54,478 bases of DNA from Planctomycetota bacterium (GTDB taxonomy: Bacteria > Planctomycetota > UBA8742 > UBA2392): the NCBI GenBank assembly GCA_022071975.1, contig JAJVIO010000018.1, positions 24,231-78,708 on the forward strand. The letters are read 5' to 3'. Below, in pieces: positions 33,083 through 42,255 of the stretch. The notes beneath the pieces are model-generated. The model was not told where the DNA came from. It was given only the letters and a program-made list of their open reading frames with translations, and did not search any database. The stretch's first letter is position 1; every line of letters begins with the position of its first letter. Made by a program: the position numbers and the translations under genes.

Positions 33083-35257
33083 CGCTTTGAGCTGCTGCAG
33101 GGCGGCGAGCAGAACGAGCGCACCACGCTGCAGGGCACGCTGGCCATGAGCTGGGAGCTGCTGCCCGCCCACGAGCAGAATGCGCTGATGCTGCTATCGC
33201 AGTTCCCCGATGGTTTCCAGCTGGACGTCGCGGGGCCTGTGTTAAAACTTGTCGCTGGCCACGCCCCCGAAGACCTGGTGAATTCGCTGCTGAAGCAGAG
33301 CCTGCTGCACGCCGACGTGCTGGATGACCTGGGCGGTGAGCGGCGCTTCCAGATGTACGAGTCGATCCGCGCGTTCGGCCTTGAGAAGCTGAAAGCCTCT
33401 CCGCTGGCGCAGTCGGCGCGCGAGAAGTTCGAGGATTCGGTGCTGCGCTATTCGCTGCACTGGTGGAAGCAGGACCGCGACCACGGCTCGGCCATCGGGA
33501 GACGCCGCGTTCAGCACGAGGTGGAGGCGATGCTCGAGCTGATCGCCGGCACCCGCAACCCCGAGGCGCGCGCCTGGTGCACCGTGATGGTGGCGCCCAT
33601 CCTGTACGGTAAGGGCGACCAGGAGCGCGCCATGAACCTGCTGCGCGGCGCCCAGGCCGGGCTGCTTCCGGGCTCCGACGAGTACGTCTGGATCAACGTG
33701 ATCGACAGTTCGCTGCGCGTGAACGAGGCGCCCGAGCACGTGGTGGAAGCGCTCAAGAATCCGCACGGCGGCACTGACGTCGTGTTCGCCGCCATGCTGA
33801 CCCGCGCCAACGCGCTGCAGATACTGGGCCGCAACGAAGAAGCCATCGAGCTGCTGCGCGAGGCCGGCAAGCTGGAAGGGCTGACGCCGATCCGCGAGGC
33901 CAGGCTGAAAGACAGGCTGGGGCTGATTTTTGGCGCGATCGGCCGGCCCAAGGACGCGCGGCGCCTGTACGAATCAGCGCTGCAGCAGGCCCGCGATCAC
34001 AAAGACCCGATGCTGGTCGCGCGCATCCTGTTCAATCTCGGCTGGGTCAACCTGCGCGGCGACCGCGGTTCGGAGGCCGTGAAGCAGCTGCAGGAAGCAC
34101 TTGAAATGGCGCAGCGCGAAGACGACCGCGGCTTTGAATCCAGCGCGCTGGGCGGGCTGGCGCTGGCGCTGAACCTGGCCGGCAAACGCCAGGAAGCCGA
34201 GGCGTGCATGCTGCGCGGCATACGGCTCTCGCGCGAGCTGGGGCGCACCTTCACCGAGGTCGCGCAGCTCAACACGCTGACGCGCATCTACCACGAACAG
34301 AGCCGCGACGAAGAAGCGTTGCAGGTCGCGATCAAGGCCAAGAAGCTGGCCCACGAGATCGGCGCCCGCAAGAGCGAAGCGCTGGCCGAGGGCAACATCG
34401 CGGCGCTGAGCATGGTGTTGGGCAAGGGCGTCGAGGGCGCGGAGGCGGCCTGGCGCAACTCGTACAAGATCCTGCTTGAGCTGGGCGAAATGCGCTCGGC
34501 ACTCGCCAGCCTCAGCAACCTGGGCGTGATGCTGGGTGAACGCTGGAAGGCCAAGGGCAACCCGCGCGAACTGCACGCGGCGATCGAGACCCTTGCCGAG
34601 GCGACCAACAAGCGGCGCGACCTGGGCTATGATCCGCTGGTCGACGCCGAGTTGCTGCTCGCCGAGCTGCTGGTCGAGACCGGCAAGCGCGCGCAGGCCC
34701 GCGAACTGCTCGAGAGAACGCTGCAGACCGCCCGCGGCCGCGGTGACGACATCGCCAAGAAGACCGTGGTAGACGGCGAGCGCCTGCTGGCCGAGCTGGA
34801 AACGGAAAACCTGGTCGCCCGCGGCAAACAGCGGCCCCGAGCCCAGGCGCCGGAACCGGCCGTCAAGCCGCGCAGCGTGGTCTCCGCCTCCGGCCGTCCG
34901 CCCACCGGGCGTCTGCCGGGTAAACGGCCGCGCATGGGCAACAGGCCCCGCTCCAGCAACGTGCTGCCGACGGTGCAAGCGCCGCCGAAGGCGGATTCCA
35001 GCAGCAGCCTTCCGCGCGTGCAGGCGCCGGCCAAGGCGGGCTCAAGCAACCGGCTGGCGAAAGTTCCGGCCAAGCTGGCCAGCAGCGGCCAGGCGCCGGT
35101 GGTGCAGGCGCCGCCGACCAAGCGCGACTCCAGCCCCGCGCTGTCCAAGGTGCCGCCCAGGAAGCCGATCAGCTCGAACCTGCCGCCCCTGAAAGCCAAA
35201 CGACCCAAGGGCCCGCCCGGCGCCGCGCCGCGTAAACGGCCACGCGGCTATACCTAG
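33083..35257 (+). CDS. STAND winged-helix and TPR half of the interrupted phosphatase protein
   Basis: A continuation, in the same frame, of the gene from 31559 after the TAG. The first 21 codons (RFELLQGGEQNERTTLQGTL) complete the conserved STAND winged-helix entry, RFELL...LQGTLAMSWELL. An ATG at 33146 could restart translation (703 aa) but has only a weak ribosome site. About 520 residues of TPR-like helix pairs follow, for example NLGWVNLRGDRGSEAVKQL and ALGGLALALNLAGKRQEAEA. The last 150 residues are a basic, Pro/Ser-rich tail with repeated VQAPPKADSS/VQAPAKAGSS units, ending in RPKGPPGAAPRKRPRG. This replaces the zinc ribbon of the paralogue. Without readthrough, the sensor half is separated from its phosphatase. 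Confidence 0.78.
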   Translation, partial: RFELLQGGEQNERTTLQGTLAMSWELLPAHEQNALMLLSQFPDGFQLDVAGPVLKLVAGHAPEDLVNSLLKQSLLHADVLDDLGGERRFQMYESIRAFGLEKLKASPLAQSAREKFEDSVLRYSLHWWKQDRDHGSAIGRRRVQHEVEAMLELIAGTRNPEARAWCTVMVAPILYGKGDQERAMNLLRGAQAGLLPGSDEYVWINVIDSSLRVNEAPEHVVEALKNPHGGTDVVFAAMLTRANALQILGRNEEAIELLREAGKLEGLTPIREARLKDRLGLIFGAIGRPKDARRLYESALQQARDHKDPMLVARILFNLGWVNLRGDRGSEAVKQLQEALEMAQREDDRGFESSALGGLALALNLAGKRQEAEACMLRGIRLSRELGRTFTEVAQLNTLTRIYHEQSRDEEALQVAIKAKKLAHEIGARKSEALAEGNIAALSMVLGKGVEGAEAAWRNSYKILLELGEMRSALASLSNLGVMLGERWKAKGNPRELHAAIETLAEATNKRRDLGYDPLVDAELLLAELLVETGKRAQARELLERTLQTARGRGDDIAKKTVVDGERLLAELETENLVARGKQRPRAQAPEPAVKPRSVVSASGRPPTGRLPGKRPRMGNRPRSSNVLPTVQAPPKADSSSSLPRVQAPAKAGSSNRLAKVPAKLASSGQAPVVQAPPTKRDSSPALSKVPPRKPISSNLPPLKAKRPKGPPGAAPRKRPRGYT

Positions 35258-35306
35258 GGCGATGTAGCGCTCGGCCCTTTCTCGAGCGTCATGCGGAAAA
35301 CAGAAA

Positions 35307-35335
35307 GGGGACAGGTACCGACGGTACCTGTCCCC
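35307..35335. repeat. GGGACAGG hairpin repeat, copy 5
   Basis: GGGGACAGGTACCG (35307-35320), one base, then CGGTACCTGTCCCC (35322-35335): a perfect 14-bp palindrome. It is centred between two convergent genes (stops at 35257 and 35353), where it could act as a bidirectional terminator, although neither side has a good T-tract. Confidence 0.85.
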
Positions 35336-35352
35336 TGCTGATTGTGCCTGGC

Positions 35353-36921
35353 TTAGACCTCGCCCTTGCCGAGGCCTTCCTTTTCGGACTTGCGCAGCTT
35401 GCCGAGGAAGCCCGGCAGCTCCACGCCCGCCTGCTCCGCCAGCTCGTGCATCGGGGGCAGCGCGCCGATCAGGCTGCTGAGGAAGCCGGCCGTGGCGCCT
35501 TTCCCGTTGCCTCCGCCGCCGTTGCCGCCGTCCCACACCGTGACCTTGTCGATCTTCAGGTTCTGGACTGCCTTCACCTGCTCGGCCACCAGCTCCGGCA
35601 TCTTTTCGATCAGCAGCAGGGTGGGCGCGATGTCCGGGCGCTCGGCGCAGGCCGCGACCAGTTTGTTGTAACCGTCGGCCTTGGCTTCCAGCACCTTGCG
35701 CAGACCCTCGGCCTCGGCTTCGTACTTCATCAGGATAGCGTCGGCTTCACCCTTGGCCTCGCGGCGGCGGCGTTCAGCCACGGCCTCGGCCTCGATTTCG
35801 ACGCGGCGCTTATCGATCTCTTCCTGGACGATGATTTCCTTCTCCAGGCGTGCCTTCTCGAGCTCCTGCTCTTTCTGGTACACGGCGCGCTCGGCCTCGG
35901 CGCGGGCGACGTCACCGCGGCGCTTGGCTTCGGCTTCTGCCTCGGCCAGGGTGGCGTTGCGCTCGGCGATTGCTGCCTTTGAGGTGTTTTCGCCGTCGAT
36001 GGCCTGCGCTTCGTAGGTAGCCACCTGCACGCGGCGCTGCATGTCCGCTTCCTTCTTGCCGGTGTCGGTCTGGGCCGCTTCGCGGGCCACGGCCACTTCC
36101 TGGTTCTTCTGGGCGGCGGCTTCCGCGGCGCGACCTTCGGCCTCGAGTTTGGCCACCGCGATACGCTGGTCGCGCTCGGCCTTCTTTTTACCTTCCGTGG
36201 CCAGCGCCTGTTCCTCGGCCACCTTGATCACGCGTTCACGGTTCTGGCTGGCTTCACCGCTGGCACCCAGCTTTTCCTGCTCGGCCACTTCGACGCGCGC
36301 CTGGTTGATGGCTTCGCTGGCCGCGCGCTTACCGATAGCCTCGATGTAGCCGCTTTCATCCGTGATGTCGCGGATGTTCACGTTGATCACTTCCAGGCCG
36401 ATCTTGTTGAGCTCGGTGGCGACGTTGTCGTTCACCAGCTGCAGGAACTTTTCGCGGTCCTGGTTGATTTCCTCGATGGCCATGGTGGCGATCACCAGTC
36501 GCAGCTGGCCGATGATGATGTCCGCGGCCTGGTTGTGCACGGCGCGTTCATCAAGGCCCAGCAGACGCTCGGCGGCGTTGGACATCACCTGCGGCGTGGT
36601 GCCGATGCCGATGGTGAAGCTGGAGGGCACGGCCACGCGGATGTTCTTCTTTGACAGCGCGCCGCGCAGGTCGATTTCAACCGTGATGGGCTCCAGGTTC
36701 AGGTAGGCATAGTCCTGGATCAGCGGCCACACCAGGGCCGCGCCGCCGTGGATCACCTTGGCCGTACCGCCGCCAACGCCCTTACCGAACACCACCAGCA
36801 ATTTGTTACTGGGGCAGCGCCTGTAGTACTTGACCGCAATGATGACCGGCAATAGGAACGCCGCGAACAGCACCGCTACAAGGATGACGATGAGCGCTTC
36901 ACCCGAAAGTCCCAAGAACAT
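35353..36921 (-). CDS. Flotillin (SPFH/band-7 family)
   Basis: A 522-aa bacterial flotillin, a scaffold of functional membrane microdomains. One N-terminal hydrophobic segment (about residues 9-30) anchors it. The SPFH domain follows (about 35-190, with IRVAVPSSFTIGIGTTPQVM and LNKIGLEVINVNIRDITDESGYIEAIGKR-type sequence). Then comes a long Ala/Glu-rich coiled coil (about 200-430), typical of flotillins, and a Gly-rich hinge (WDGGNGGGGNGKG). The ATG at 36921 has GGAG ten bases upstream. The upstream neighbour, 33 bp away on the same strand, is an NfeD-family protein. This is the same partnership as in the Bacillus yuaF-floT operon and strongly supports the call. Confidence 0.96.
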   Translation of the reverse strand: MFLGLSGEALIVILVAVLFAAFLLPVIIAVKYYRRCPSNKLLVVFGKGVGGGTAKVIHGGAALVWPLIQDYAYLNLEPITVEIDLRGALSKKNIRVAVPSSFTIGIGTTPQVMSNAAERLLGLDERAVHNQAADIIIGQLRLVIATMAIEEINQDREKFLQLVNDNVATELNKIGLEVINVNIRDITDESGYIEAIGKRAASEAINQARVEVAEQEKLGASGEASQNRERVIKVAEEQALATEGKKKAERDQRIAVAKLEAEGRAAEAAAQKNQEVAVAREAAQTDTGKKEADMQRRVQVATYEAQAIDGENTSKAAIAERNATLAEAEAEAKRRGDVARAEAERAVYQKEQELEKARLEKEIIVQEEIDKRRVEIEAEAVAERRRREAKGEADAILMKYEAEAEGLRKVLEAKADGYNKLVAACAERPDIAPTLLLIEKMPELVAEQVKAVQNLKIDKVTVWDGGNGGGGNGKGATAGFLSSLIGALPPMHELAEQAGVELPGFLGKLRKSEKEGLGKGEV

Positions 36922-36954
36922 ATCCCGCTCCTTTTCCGTTAGGGGTCGCCGACA

Positions 36955-37515
36955 CTACTCGGTCGGGCACACCCTCAGAGTCTTTTCATCTACCCGGGCC
37001 ATCACCACGATCGGCTTGAAGCTCGGGATTTCAGGGCCGTCGCTGACCGCATCAAAGGTCAGCAGGCGGTTGTTGACCGTAACCTGCACCTGGCCCTTGC
37101 CGGCGCCGGCCTCCGGAATCCTGGTGTACACAGTGCCCTTCAGGCCCTCGGCCTCGAAGTTGCGCACGGTGCCGTCGTGCTCAAGCTTGCGCAGCGAGTA
37201 AACCGCGTAGCCCACGGCGATCGCCAGGCCGAAGCCGGCCACGTAGCCGATTCCAAGAGCCAGCACCGGCTGCTCGATGAACTTCATCAGCAGCAGCGAG
37301 CCCCAAGAACCAAGCATCAAAGTCACCACCAGCGTCAGCAGCGTGAAGATCTTGAAGTCCGCGGCCGCTGCGGCGTCGTGCAGATCGCCGGGCATGTCGA
37401 TGGCGTCAACGCCGTCCGCGCCGTCGCCGCCCTCGATACCGATGAACATCAGCACCAGGCGCAGAATGAAGAAGGCGGTTGAGACACCAGCAAGAATGTA
37501 CAGTACGGTTTCCAT
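36955..37515 (-). CDS. NfeD-family membrane protein partnering flotillin
   Basis: A 186-aa NfeD/YuaF-type protein. It has an N-terminal span (residues 3-27), a short acidic loop (GGDGADGVDAIDMPGD), two close spans near 55-75 and 82-108, and then a soluble OB-fold-like C-terminal domain (about 115-186) with GLKGTVYTRIPEAGAGKGQVQV. That matches the NfeD C-terminal beta-barrel. AGGAG lies upstream of the ATG at 37515. It is transcribed into flotillin (33-bp gap). Such proteins are thought to assist or regulate flotillin assemblies in the membrane. No protease-type NfeD extension is present. Confidence 0.9.
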   Translation of the reverse strand: METVLYILAGVSTAFFILRLVLMFIGIEGGDGADGVDAIDMPGDLHDAAAAADFKIFTLLTLVVTLMLGSWGSLLLMKFIEQPVLALGIGYVAGFGLAIAVGYAVYSLRKLEHDGTVRNFEAEGLKGTVYTRIPEAGAGKGQVQVTVNNRLLTFDAVSDGPEIPSFKPIVVMARVDEKTLRVCPTE

Positions 37516-37649
37516 GGCTCCTGTCCTTTACGCCCCGGTTTCTCCTTGGCGTGCGCAGAACGTACCACAGCCCCCAAAAGCTGCCGACTCCAATCCGATC
37601 CTACTTTTGTAGCCGTGTAAGTGCCGCCAAATCACAGGTTTACACACGC

Positions 37650-38897
37650 TTAGAAATTCGGGTGGTTCACCTCTACGGCGTGCGCAACGCGCTTGATCGC
37701 GAGCATGTACGCGGCCGTGCGCCAGGGCACCTGCTTTTCTTCGGCGAGGTGCTGCACTTCATCAAGGGCGTCGCGCATGATCTGGCGCAGGCGATCATGC
37801 ACCTTGTCTTCGGGCCAGTAGTAGCGCTGGCGGTTCTGCACCCACTCGAAATAGCTGACCGTGACGCCGCCGGCGTTGGCCAGCACGTCGGGGATCACGG
37901 TAATGCCGCGCTCATGCAGGATGCGGTCGGCGTCCGGCGTGGTGGGGCCGTTGGCGGCCTCCACGATCAGCTTTGCCTTCAGGCGCGGGGCGTTGTCCAC
38001 GGTGATCACGCTTTCGAGGGCCGCGGGCACCAGGATGTCGCACTCGAGTTCAAGCAACTCGGCGTTGCTGATGGCGTCGCCCGGCAGGCCCGCCACTTCG
38101 CCGGTTTCCAGCTTGTGCTTCACTGCGCCTGAAGTGCTGATGCCCTCGGTGCAGTGCACCGCGCCGCGTGAGTCGGAGATCGCGATCAGCGTCGCGCCCA
38201 GCGACGCCAGGATGCGCGCCGCCCACTGGCCGGCGTTGCCGAAGCCCTGGATAACCACGCGCTGGCCTTCCAGCGGTTTGCCCAGGTTCTCGAAGTAGCG
38301 CTCAACACAATAGGCCAGGCCGCGCCCGGTGGCGGAGTCGCGTCCCTTGCTGCCGCCGAACTCTACGGGCTTGCCGGTGATTACCGCGGGCTCGGGGTGG
38401 CCGACGAAGTGGCCGTACTCGTCGGCGATCCAGGCCATGACCTCCGGGCCGGTGTTGACGTCCGGGGCGGGGATGTCGATGTCAGGCCCGATCACGCGCG
38501 ACAGGCGGCGCGCGAAGCTGCGGGCGGCGCGCTCTTTTTCGCGCTTGCTGAAGCTTTTGTAGTCGCAGATCAACCCGCCCTTGCCGCCGCCGAAGGGCAC
38601 ATTCACCACGGCGCACTTCCAGGTCATCCACATTGAGAGGGCTTTCACCTCGTCGATGCTGACGTCAGGGTGGAAGCGCAGGCCGCCCTTGGCCGGGCCG
38701 CGCGCGAAGCTGTGCTGGCTGCGGATACCGGTGAACACGTGGGTGGTGCCGTCGTCACGCAGCACGGGCACCGAGAAGACGTGCACCGCCTCGGGTGCAC
38801 TCAGATAGTCGCGCAGGTCTTTCGACAGCGCCAGCAGCTCCGCCACCTCATGGAACTGGCGCAGGGCGATATCCCAGGTGTTTGGCGCGTCGGGCAT
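37650..38897 (-). CDS. gdhA: Glutamate dehydrogenase (NAD(P)-dependent, hexameric type)
   Basis: A 415-aa enzyme interconverting glutamate and 2-oxoglutarate plus ammonia. The catalytic region has GPAKGGLRFHPDVSIDEVKAL and MTWKCAVVNVPFGGGKGG, with the substrate and catalytic lysines, then DIPAPDVNTGPEVMAW. The dinucleotide-binding domain has VVIQGFGNAGQWAARIL (GxGxxG type) and PAALESVI followed by VEAANGPTTPDAD. Length and motifs match the short hexameric family (about 415-425 aa). I chose the ATG at 38897, ten bases after the stop of the Ser/Thr kinase gene, which implies co-transcription. Kinase-linked control of GDH is known in actinobacteria through GarA; a similar link here is speculative. 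Cofactor preference cannot be told by eye. Confidence 0.95.
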   Translation of the reverse strand: MPDAPNTWDIALRQFHEVAELLALSKDLRDYLSAPEAVHVFSVPVLRDDGTTHVFTGIRSQHSFARGPAKGGLRFHPDVSIDEVKALSMWMTWKCAVVNVPFGGGKGGLICDYKSFSKREKERAARSFARRLSRVIGPDIDIPAPDVNTGPEVMAWIADEYGHFVGHPEPAVITGKPVEFGGSKGRDSATGRGLAYCVERYFENLGKPLEGQRVVIQGFGNAGQWAARILASLGATLIAISDSRGAVHCTEGISTSGAVKHKLETGEVAGLPGDAISNAELLELECDILVPAALESVITVDNAPRLKAKLIVEAANGPTTPDADRILHERGITVIPDVLANAGGVTVSYFEWVQNRQRYYWPEDKVHDRLRQIMRDALDEVQHLAEEKQVPWRTAAYMLAIKRVAHAVEVNHPNF

Positions 38898-38907
38898 CGG
38901 TTGGTCA

Positions 38908-40854
38908 TCAGACCTGCAGCGAGTAGACGGCAATGCCGCCTTCGCGCCCGCAAGTCACCATGTTCTTGCCGTCGGGTGAGAACGCCACGCCGCTGACGCC
39001 CTTGGGGTGGTCGGCGAAGCTTGCCAGTTCGCCCCAGTCAGGCACGCTGCGCAGCACGAGAATGCGGTCTTCACCGGCGCTGGCCATCACGCGCGAGTCG
39101 TTGGTGAAGGCGATCGACCACACCAGGCTGGAGTGGTCGCGAATTTTCAGCGTGCGCTCAAAGCCCGGAATCTCGTACACGCGGATCGTGCTGTCGTCGC
39201 TGCCGGTCAGCAGGTAGCGCCCGTCGGGGCTGAACGACAGGCTGGTGATGGTGCCGCGGTGCCCCTTCAGCTCAACCAGCGTCTCGCCGGTCATCATGTC
39301 CCACACCACCACGCTCTGGTTCAGCGTCCCGCTGGCCATCAGCAGGCCGTCCGGGCTGAAGCTCAGCGCCGCGATGCCGCCGCCGTGCACTTCACTGACC
39401 GGCTGGAAGTCGCTGGTGTCCCACAGCACGGCCGTCTGGTCCGCGCCGGAGCTGGCCAGGAAGTTGCCGTCCGGGCTGAAACGCACGCCGATCACCGGCG
39501 TCTCGTGGCCGTTGATCACGGCCGCCTCGCGCCAGGTGCGGGTGTCCCAGATGCGCACGGACTTGTCGCCGCTGCCGGTGGCCAGCACTTTCGAGTTGGG
39601 GCTGAAGTGCAGGGTTTTCACCCAGGCGCTGTGGCCCTTCAGCTCGGCCAGCATCTTGAGGCGCTTGCTGTCCCAGACCTTGACGGTGTTGTCCTCGCCG
39701 GCGGTGGCGAAGCAGTTGCCGTCCGGCGCGTAGGCGACGGCGTGCACCAGGCCCTGGCGCGAGTCCATCAGCTTGATGCGCAGCCAGCGCCCGTCCCTGA
39801 CTGGGTCTTTTTCCTTCTTGTCCTCCACCAGCGGGCTGGTGTGAATCTGGGTTGTGCGAGACAGCCCGTGCTGGTCGGTGGCGCCGCCGCCGGTGACCAG
39901 CGCCTTGCGCATGTCCAGCGCATCCTTGTAGCGGCCGTCCGGGCGCGACTTCAGGCCCTTGTCCACGAAGGCGTCCACCCAGGCGGGCAGGTCGGGACGC
40001 AGCGCCGTGGGCGGCTCGTAGTTGCCGACGGGCAGCAGGCCGGTCAGCAGCTCGTAGAACATCACGGTCACGGCGTACAGGTCGGCGCGCTGGTCCACGT
40101 TTGCGGCGTCGCGGGCCTGCTCGGGCGCCATGTAGCCGGTGGTGCCCATGGCGACCTCGGCCATGGTGGCGTTGCTGACCTCGAAATTCTTGGCGATGCC
40201 GAAGTCCAGAATCTTGATCTGGAAGTCGGGCGTGCCCGGCTTTCCCTTCAGCATCACGTTCTCGGGCTTCAGGTCACGGTGCACGGTCACTTCGTGCGCG
40301 GCGGTCAGGCCGTCGAGCAGCGACTCGACGATCGTGACGGCCTCGTTCATCGGCACGGCCTGGCCGCTGGAGTCCGCCTCGTTGATCACCTTGCGCAGTA
40401 CGATGCCGGGGAAGAACTCCATGCTGATGTGCCAGCGGCCCTTCCACTCGAAGATGTCGTGGGTGGCGATGATGGCCGGGTGGCGGATCTTGCGGGCAAT
40501 GCGGCCTTCGCTCTTGAAGCGCTCAACCAGTTCCTCGTTGTCGATCAGCTGCGGATTGATGACCTTGAGGCAGCAGAATTCTTCATCCTGGAACTTGTCG
40601 CGGCACAGCAGCACGGTGCCCATGCCGCCGCGGCCCAGCTCGCGCTCGACCTTGTAGCGGTCGAGCACGATGGTGCCGGGGTCGTAGCTGACGCCCTCGA
40701 CCTCGAAGACCAGGTCGTCGCCGTCGTGGACGCGCCCGATTTCATCGGGCTGGGACGAGCGATCTGACGAACGCTCACCCAGCGCGGCGCCGCAATTAAT
40801 ACAGAACTTGGCTTCCTTGGGGTTCTGCGTGCCGCATGCGGGGCAGTTCTGCAT
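38908..40854 (-). CDS. Zinc-ribbon Ser/Thr protein kinase with C-terminal seven-bladed WD40 propeller
   Basis: A 648-aa cytoplasmic Hanks-type kinase. The ATG at 40854 starts with a zinc ribbon (CPAC at residue 4, CINC at residue 18). Kinase motifs follow: glycine loop GRGGMG (74-79), Lys97, catalytic loop HRDLKPEN (192-199), DFG (217-219) and GTTGYMAPEQ (237-246). A linker of about 60 residues leads to seven WD40 blades (about 355-648), each with an SPDG-like turn and a WD or equivalent end. There is no membrane span, unlike PASTA or many planctomycete kinases. An open frame extends upstream to 42291 but is antisense to PSP1, so the short start is right. It is followed after 10 bp by glutamate dehydrogenase. 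Confidence 0.94.
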   Translation of the reverse strand: MQNCPACGTQNPKEAKFCINCGAALGERSSDRSSQPDEIGRVHDGDDLVFEVEGVSYDPGTIVLDRYKVERELGRGGMGTVLLCRDKFQDEEFCCLKVINPQLIDNEELVERFKSEGRIARKIRHPAIIATHDIFEWKGRWHISMEFFPGIVLRKVINEADSSGQAVPMNEAVTIVESLLDGLTAAHEVTVHRDLKPENVMLKGKPGTPDFQIKILDFGIAKNFEVSNATMAEVAMGTTGYMAPEQARDAANVDQRADLYAVTVMFYELLTGLLPVGNYEPPTALRPDLPAWVDAFVDKGLKSRPDGRYKDALDMRKALVTGGGATDQHGLSRTTQIHTSPLVEDKKEKDPVRDGRWLRIKLMDSRQGLVHAVAYAPDGNCFATAGEDNTVKVWDSKRLKMLAELKGHSAWVKTLHFSPNSKVLATGSGDKSVRIWDTRTWREAAVINGHETPVIGVRFSPDGNFLASSGADQTAVLWDTSDFQPVSEVHGGGIAALSFSPDGLLMASGTLNQSVVVWDMMTGETLVELKGHRGTITSLSFSPDGRYLLTGSDDSTIRVYEIPGFERTLKIRDHSSLVWSIAFTNDSRVMASAGEDRILVLRSVPDWGELASFADHPKGVSGVAFSPDGKNMVTCGREGGIAVYSLQV

Positions 40855-41001
40855 GGCCGACCGTTCTACGCCGTGAAAGTGAGCGGAAAAAGTATAGCGG
40901 CGGCAAGTTGCCGCGTCACCCCCGCCGGTGCTTGCCGAATCGACGCAAGTAGCGTACTTTTCATGCGTTGCCCGGGCTGGGGCGCTTACCGATGCAGGCT
41001 T

Positions 41002-42255
41002 ATGGCACTTGTTCTCGCGAAGTTTTCTGCACTGCGCACGCTGGAGTATTTCCGCGTGCCGCGGGACCTGTCGCTCAAGGTCAATGACATGGTCGTGCTG
41101 CGCACCAAGCGCGGCACCGAGATGGGCCAGGTGAAAACCGCCCCCGGCGAGCCTGAACTGGGCCCCCGCGATTCCGTGGGCGGCGAAGTGCTGCGGCGCA
41201 CGACGCTGGAAGATTCCGAGAAGTTCCGAGCAAGCAAGGCCCTGGACATCCGCCCCCTGCGCCGCGCCTTCCGCGAGCTGGCCGCGAAGTACCGCCTGCC
41301 CGTACGCTTCGAGGCCGCCGAGGAGCTGCTGAGCGGCGACAAGCTGGTGATCTACTTCAGCAGCGAAGACCGTGTGGATTTCCGCGACCTGGTCAAGGAC
41401 CTCGCTGAGCACGCCCCGGACAAGCGCATCGAGCTGCGCCAGGTGGGCGCCCGCGACGCCGCCCGCCTGACCGGCGACGTTGGCGTGTGCGGCGTTGAGC
41501 TGTGCTGCATCAGCTACATCATCGACTTCGTGCCCGTCAGCATGAAGATGGCCAAGTCGCAGCGCATCAGCCTTGACCCCAATAAAATCAGCGGCCAGTG
41601 CGGGCGCCTCAAGTGCTGCCTGAAGTACGAAGACGACCTCTACAACGAGCTGAAGCAGAACGTGCCCCAGGAAGGCCAGCCGGTGGTGTGCGACGGGCGC
41701 GACTGCCACGCCTGCAACGTGGACATCCTGCGCCAGAAGGTCACGGTCGATTTCGGCGACGGCAACCGCGAAGAGCGCGACATCACGGAAATCCAGTTTG
41801 AGGCCGGCTGGTCGGAAAAAGACATCCGCCGCTACCGTAAAGAGCGCAAGGCGCAGATCCGCGCCGAGAAAGAGGCCCGCATCGCCGCGCGCGAGGCCCG
41901 GGCCGACCGCCGCGCCCAGCCGCGCCCGGAAACGGTGGACCGTCGCCAGGCCCAGGAGGTCGTGCACCCCGCACGCCGCGCCGAAGACGAAAACCCGGAG
42001 CCCGGGCCCGAGCCCGCCGACGTACCGGTGGCCGAAGACCTGCCGGAGCCCCCAGACGCGCCTGAGGAAGCCGACGGTCCTGAACTTGAGGGCGCCGAAG
42101 ACGCGCCGGATGCCGACGATTCCGAGCCGGACGGTGACACGCCCGAGCAGGCCGGCCCCGGCGGCGATCAGCGACCCAAACGCCGCCGTCGCGGCCGTCG
42201 CCGCGGCCGACGCAAGCCGGGCGAAGGCGCGCCGCCGCCCGCGAACCCGCAGTAG
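41002..42255 (+). CDS. PSP1 domain protein (YaaT-like)
   Basis: A 417-aa cytoplasmic protein of the PSP1/YaaT family. Bacillus YaaT is part of the Y-complex (YlbF-YmcA-YaaT), which affects phosphorelay and RNase Y activity. The PSP1 core occupies residues 1-270, with the conserved Cys clusters CGVELCC (about 156-162) and CGRLKCCLKYE (about 194-204), and KMAKSQRISLDPNKISGQ between them. The last 150 residues are a low-complexity extension: first basic (KAQIRAEKEARIAAREARAD), then acidic and Pro-rich, and finally Arg-rich (KRRRRGRRRGRRK), suggestive of RNA or acidic-partner binding. The start ATG at 41002 diverges from the kinase gene. It precedes metG, echoing the yaaT-metS neighbourhood of Firmicutes. 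Confidence 0.9.
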   Translation: MALVLAKFSALRTLEYFRVPRDLSLKVNDMVVLRTKRGTEMGQVKTAPGEPELGPRDSVGGEVLRRTTLEDSEKFRASKALDIRPLRRAFRELAAKYRLPVRFEAAEELLSGDKLVIYFSSEDRVDFRDLVKDLAEHAPDKRIELRQVGARDAARLTGDVGVCGVELCCISYIIDFVPVSMKMAKSQRISLDPNKISGQCGRLKCCLKYEDDLYNELKQNVPQEGQPVVCDGRDCHACNVDILRQKVTVDFGDGNREERDITEIQFEAGWSEKDIRRYRKERKAQIRAEKEARIAAREARADRRAQPRPETVDRRQAQEVVHPARRAEDENPEPGPEPADVPVAEDLPEPPDAPEEADGPELEGAEDAPDADDSEPDGDTPEQAGPGGDQRPKRRRRGRRRGRRKPGEGAPPPANPQ

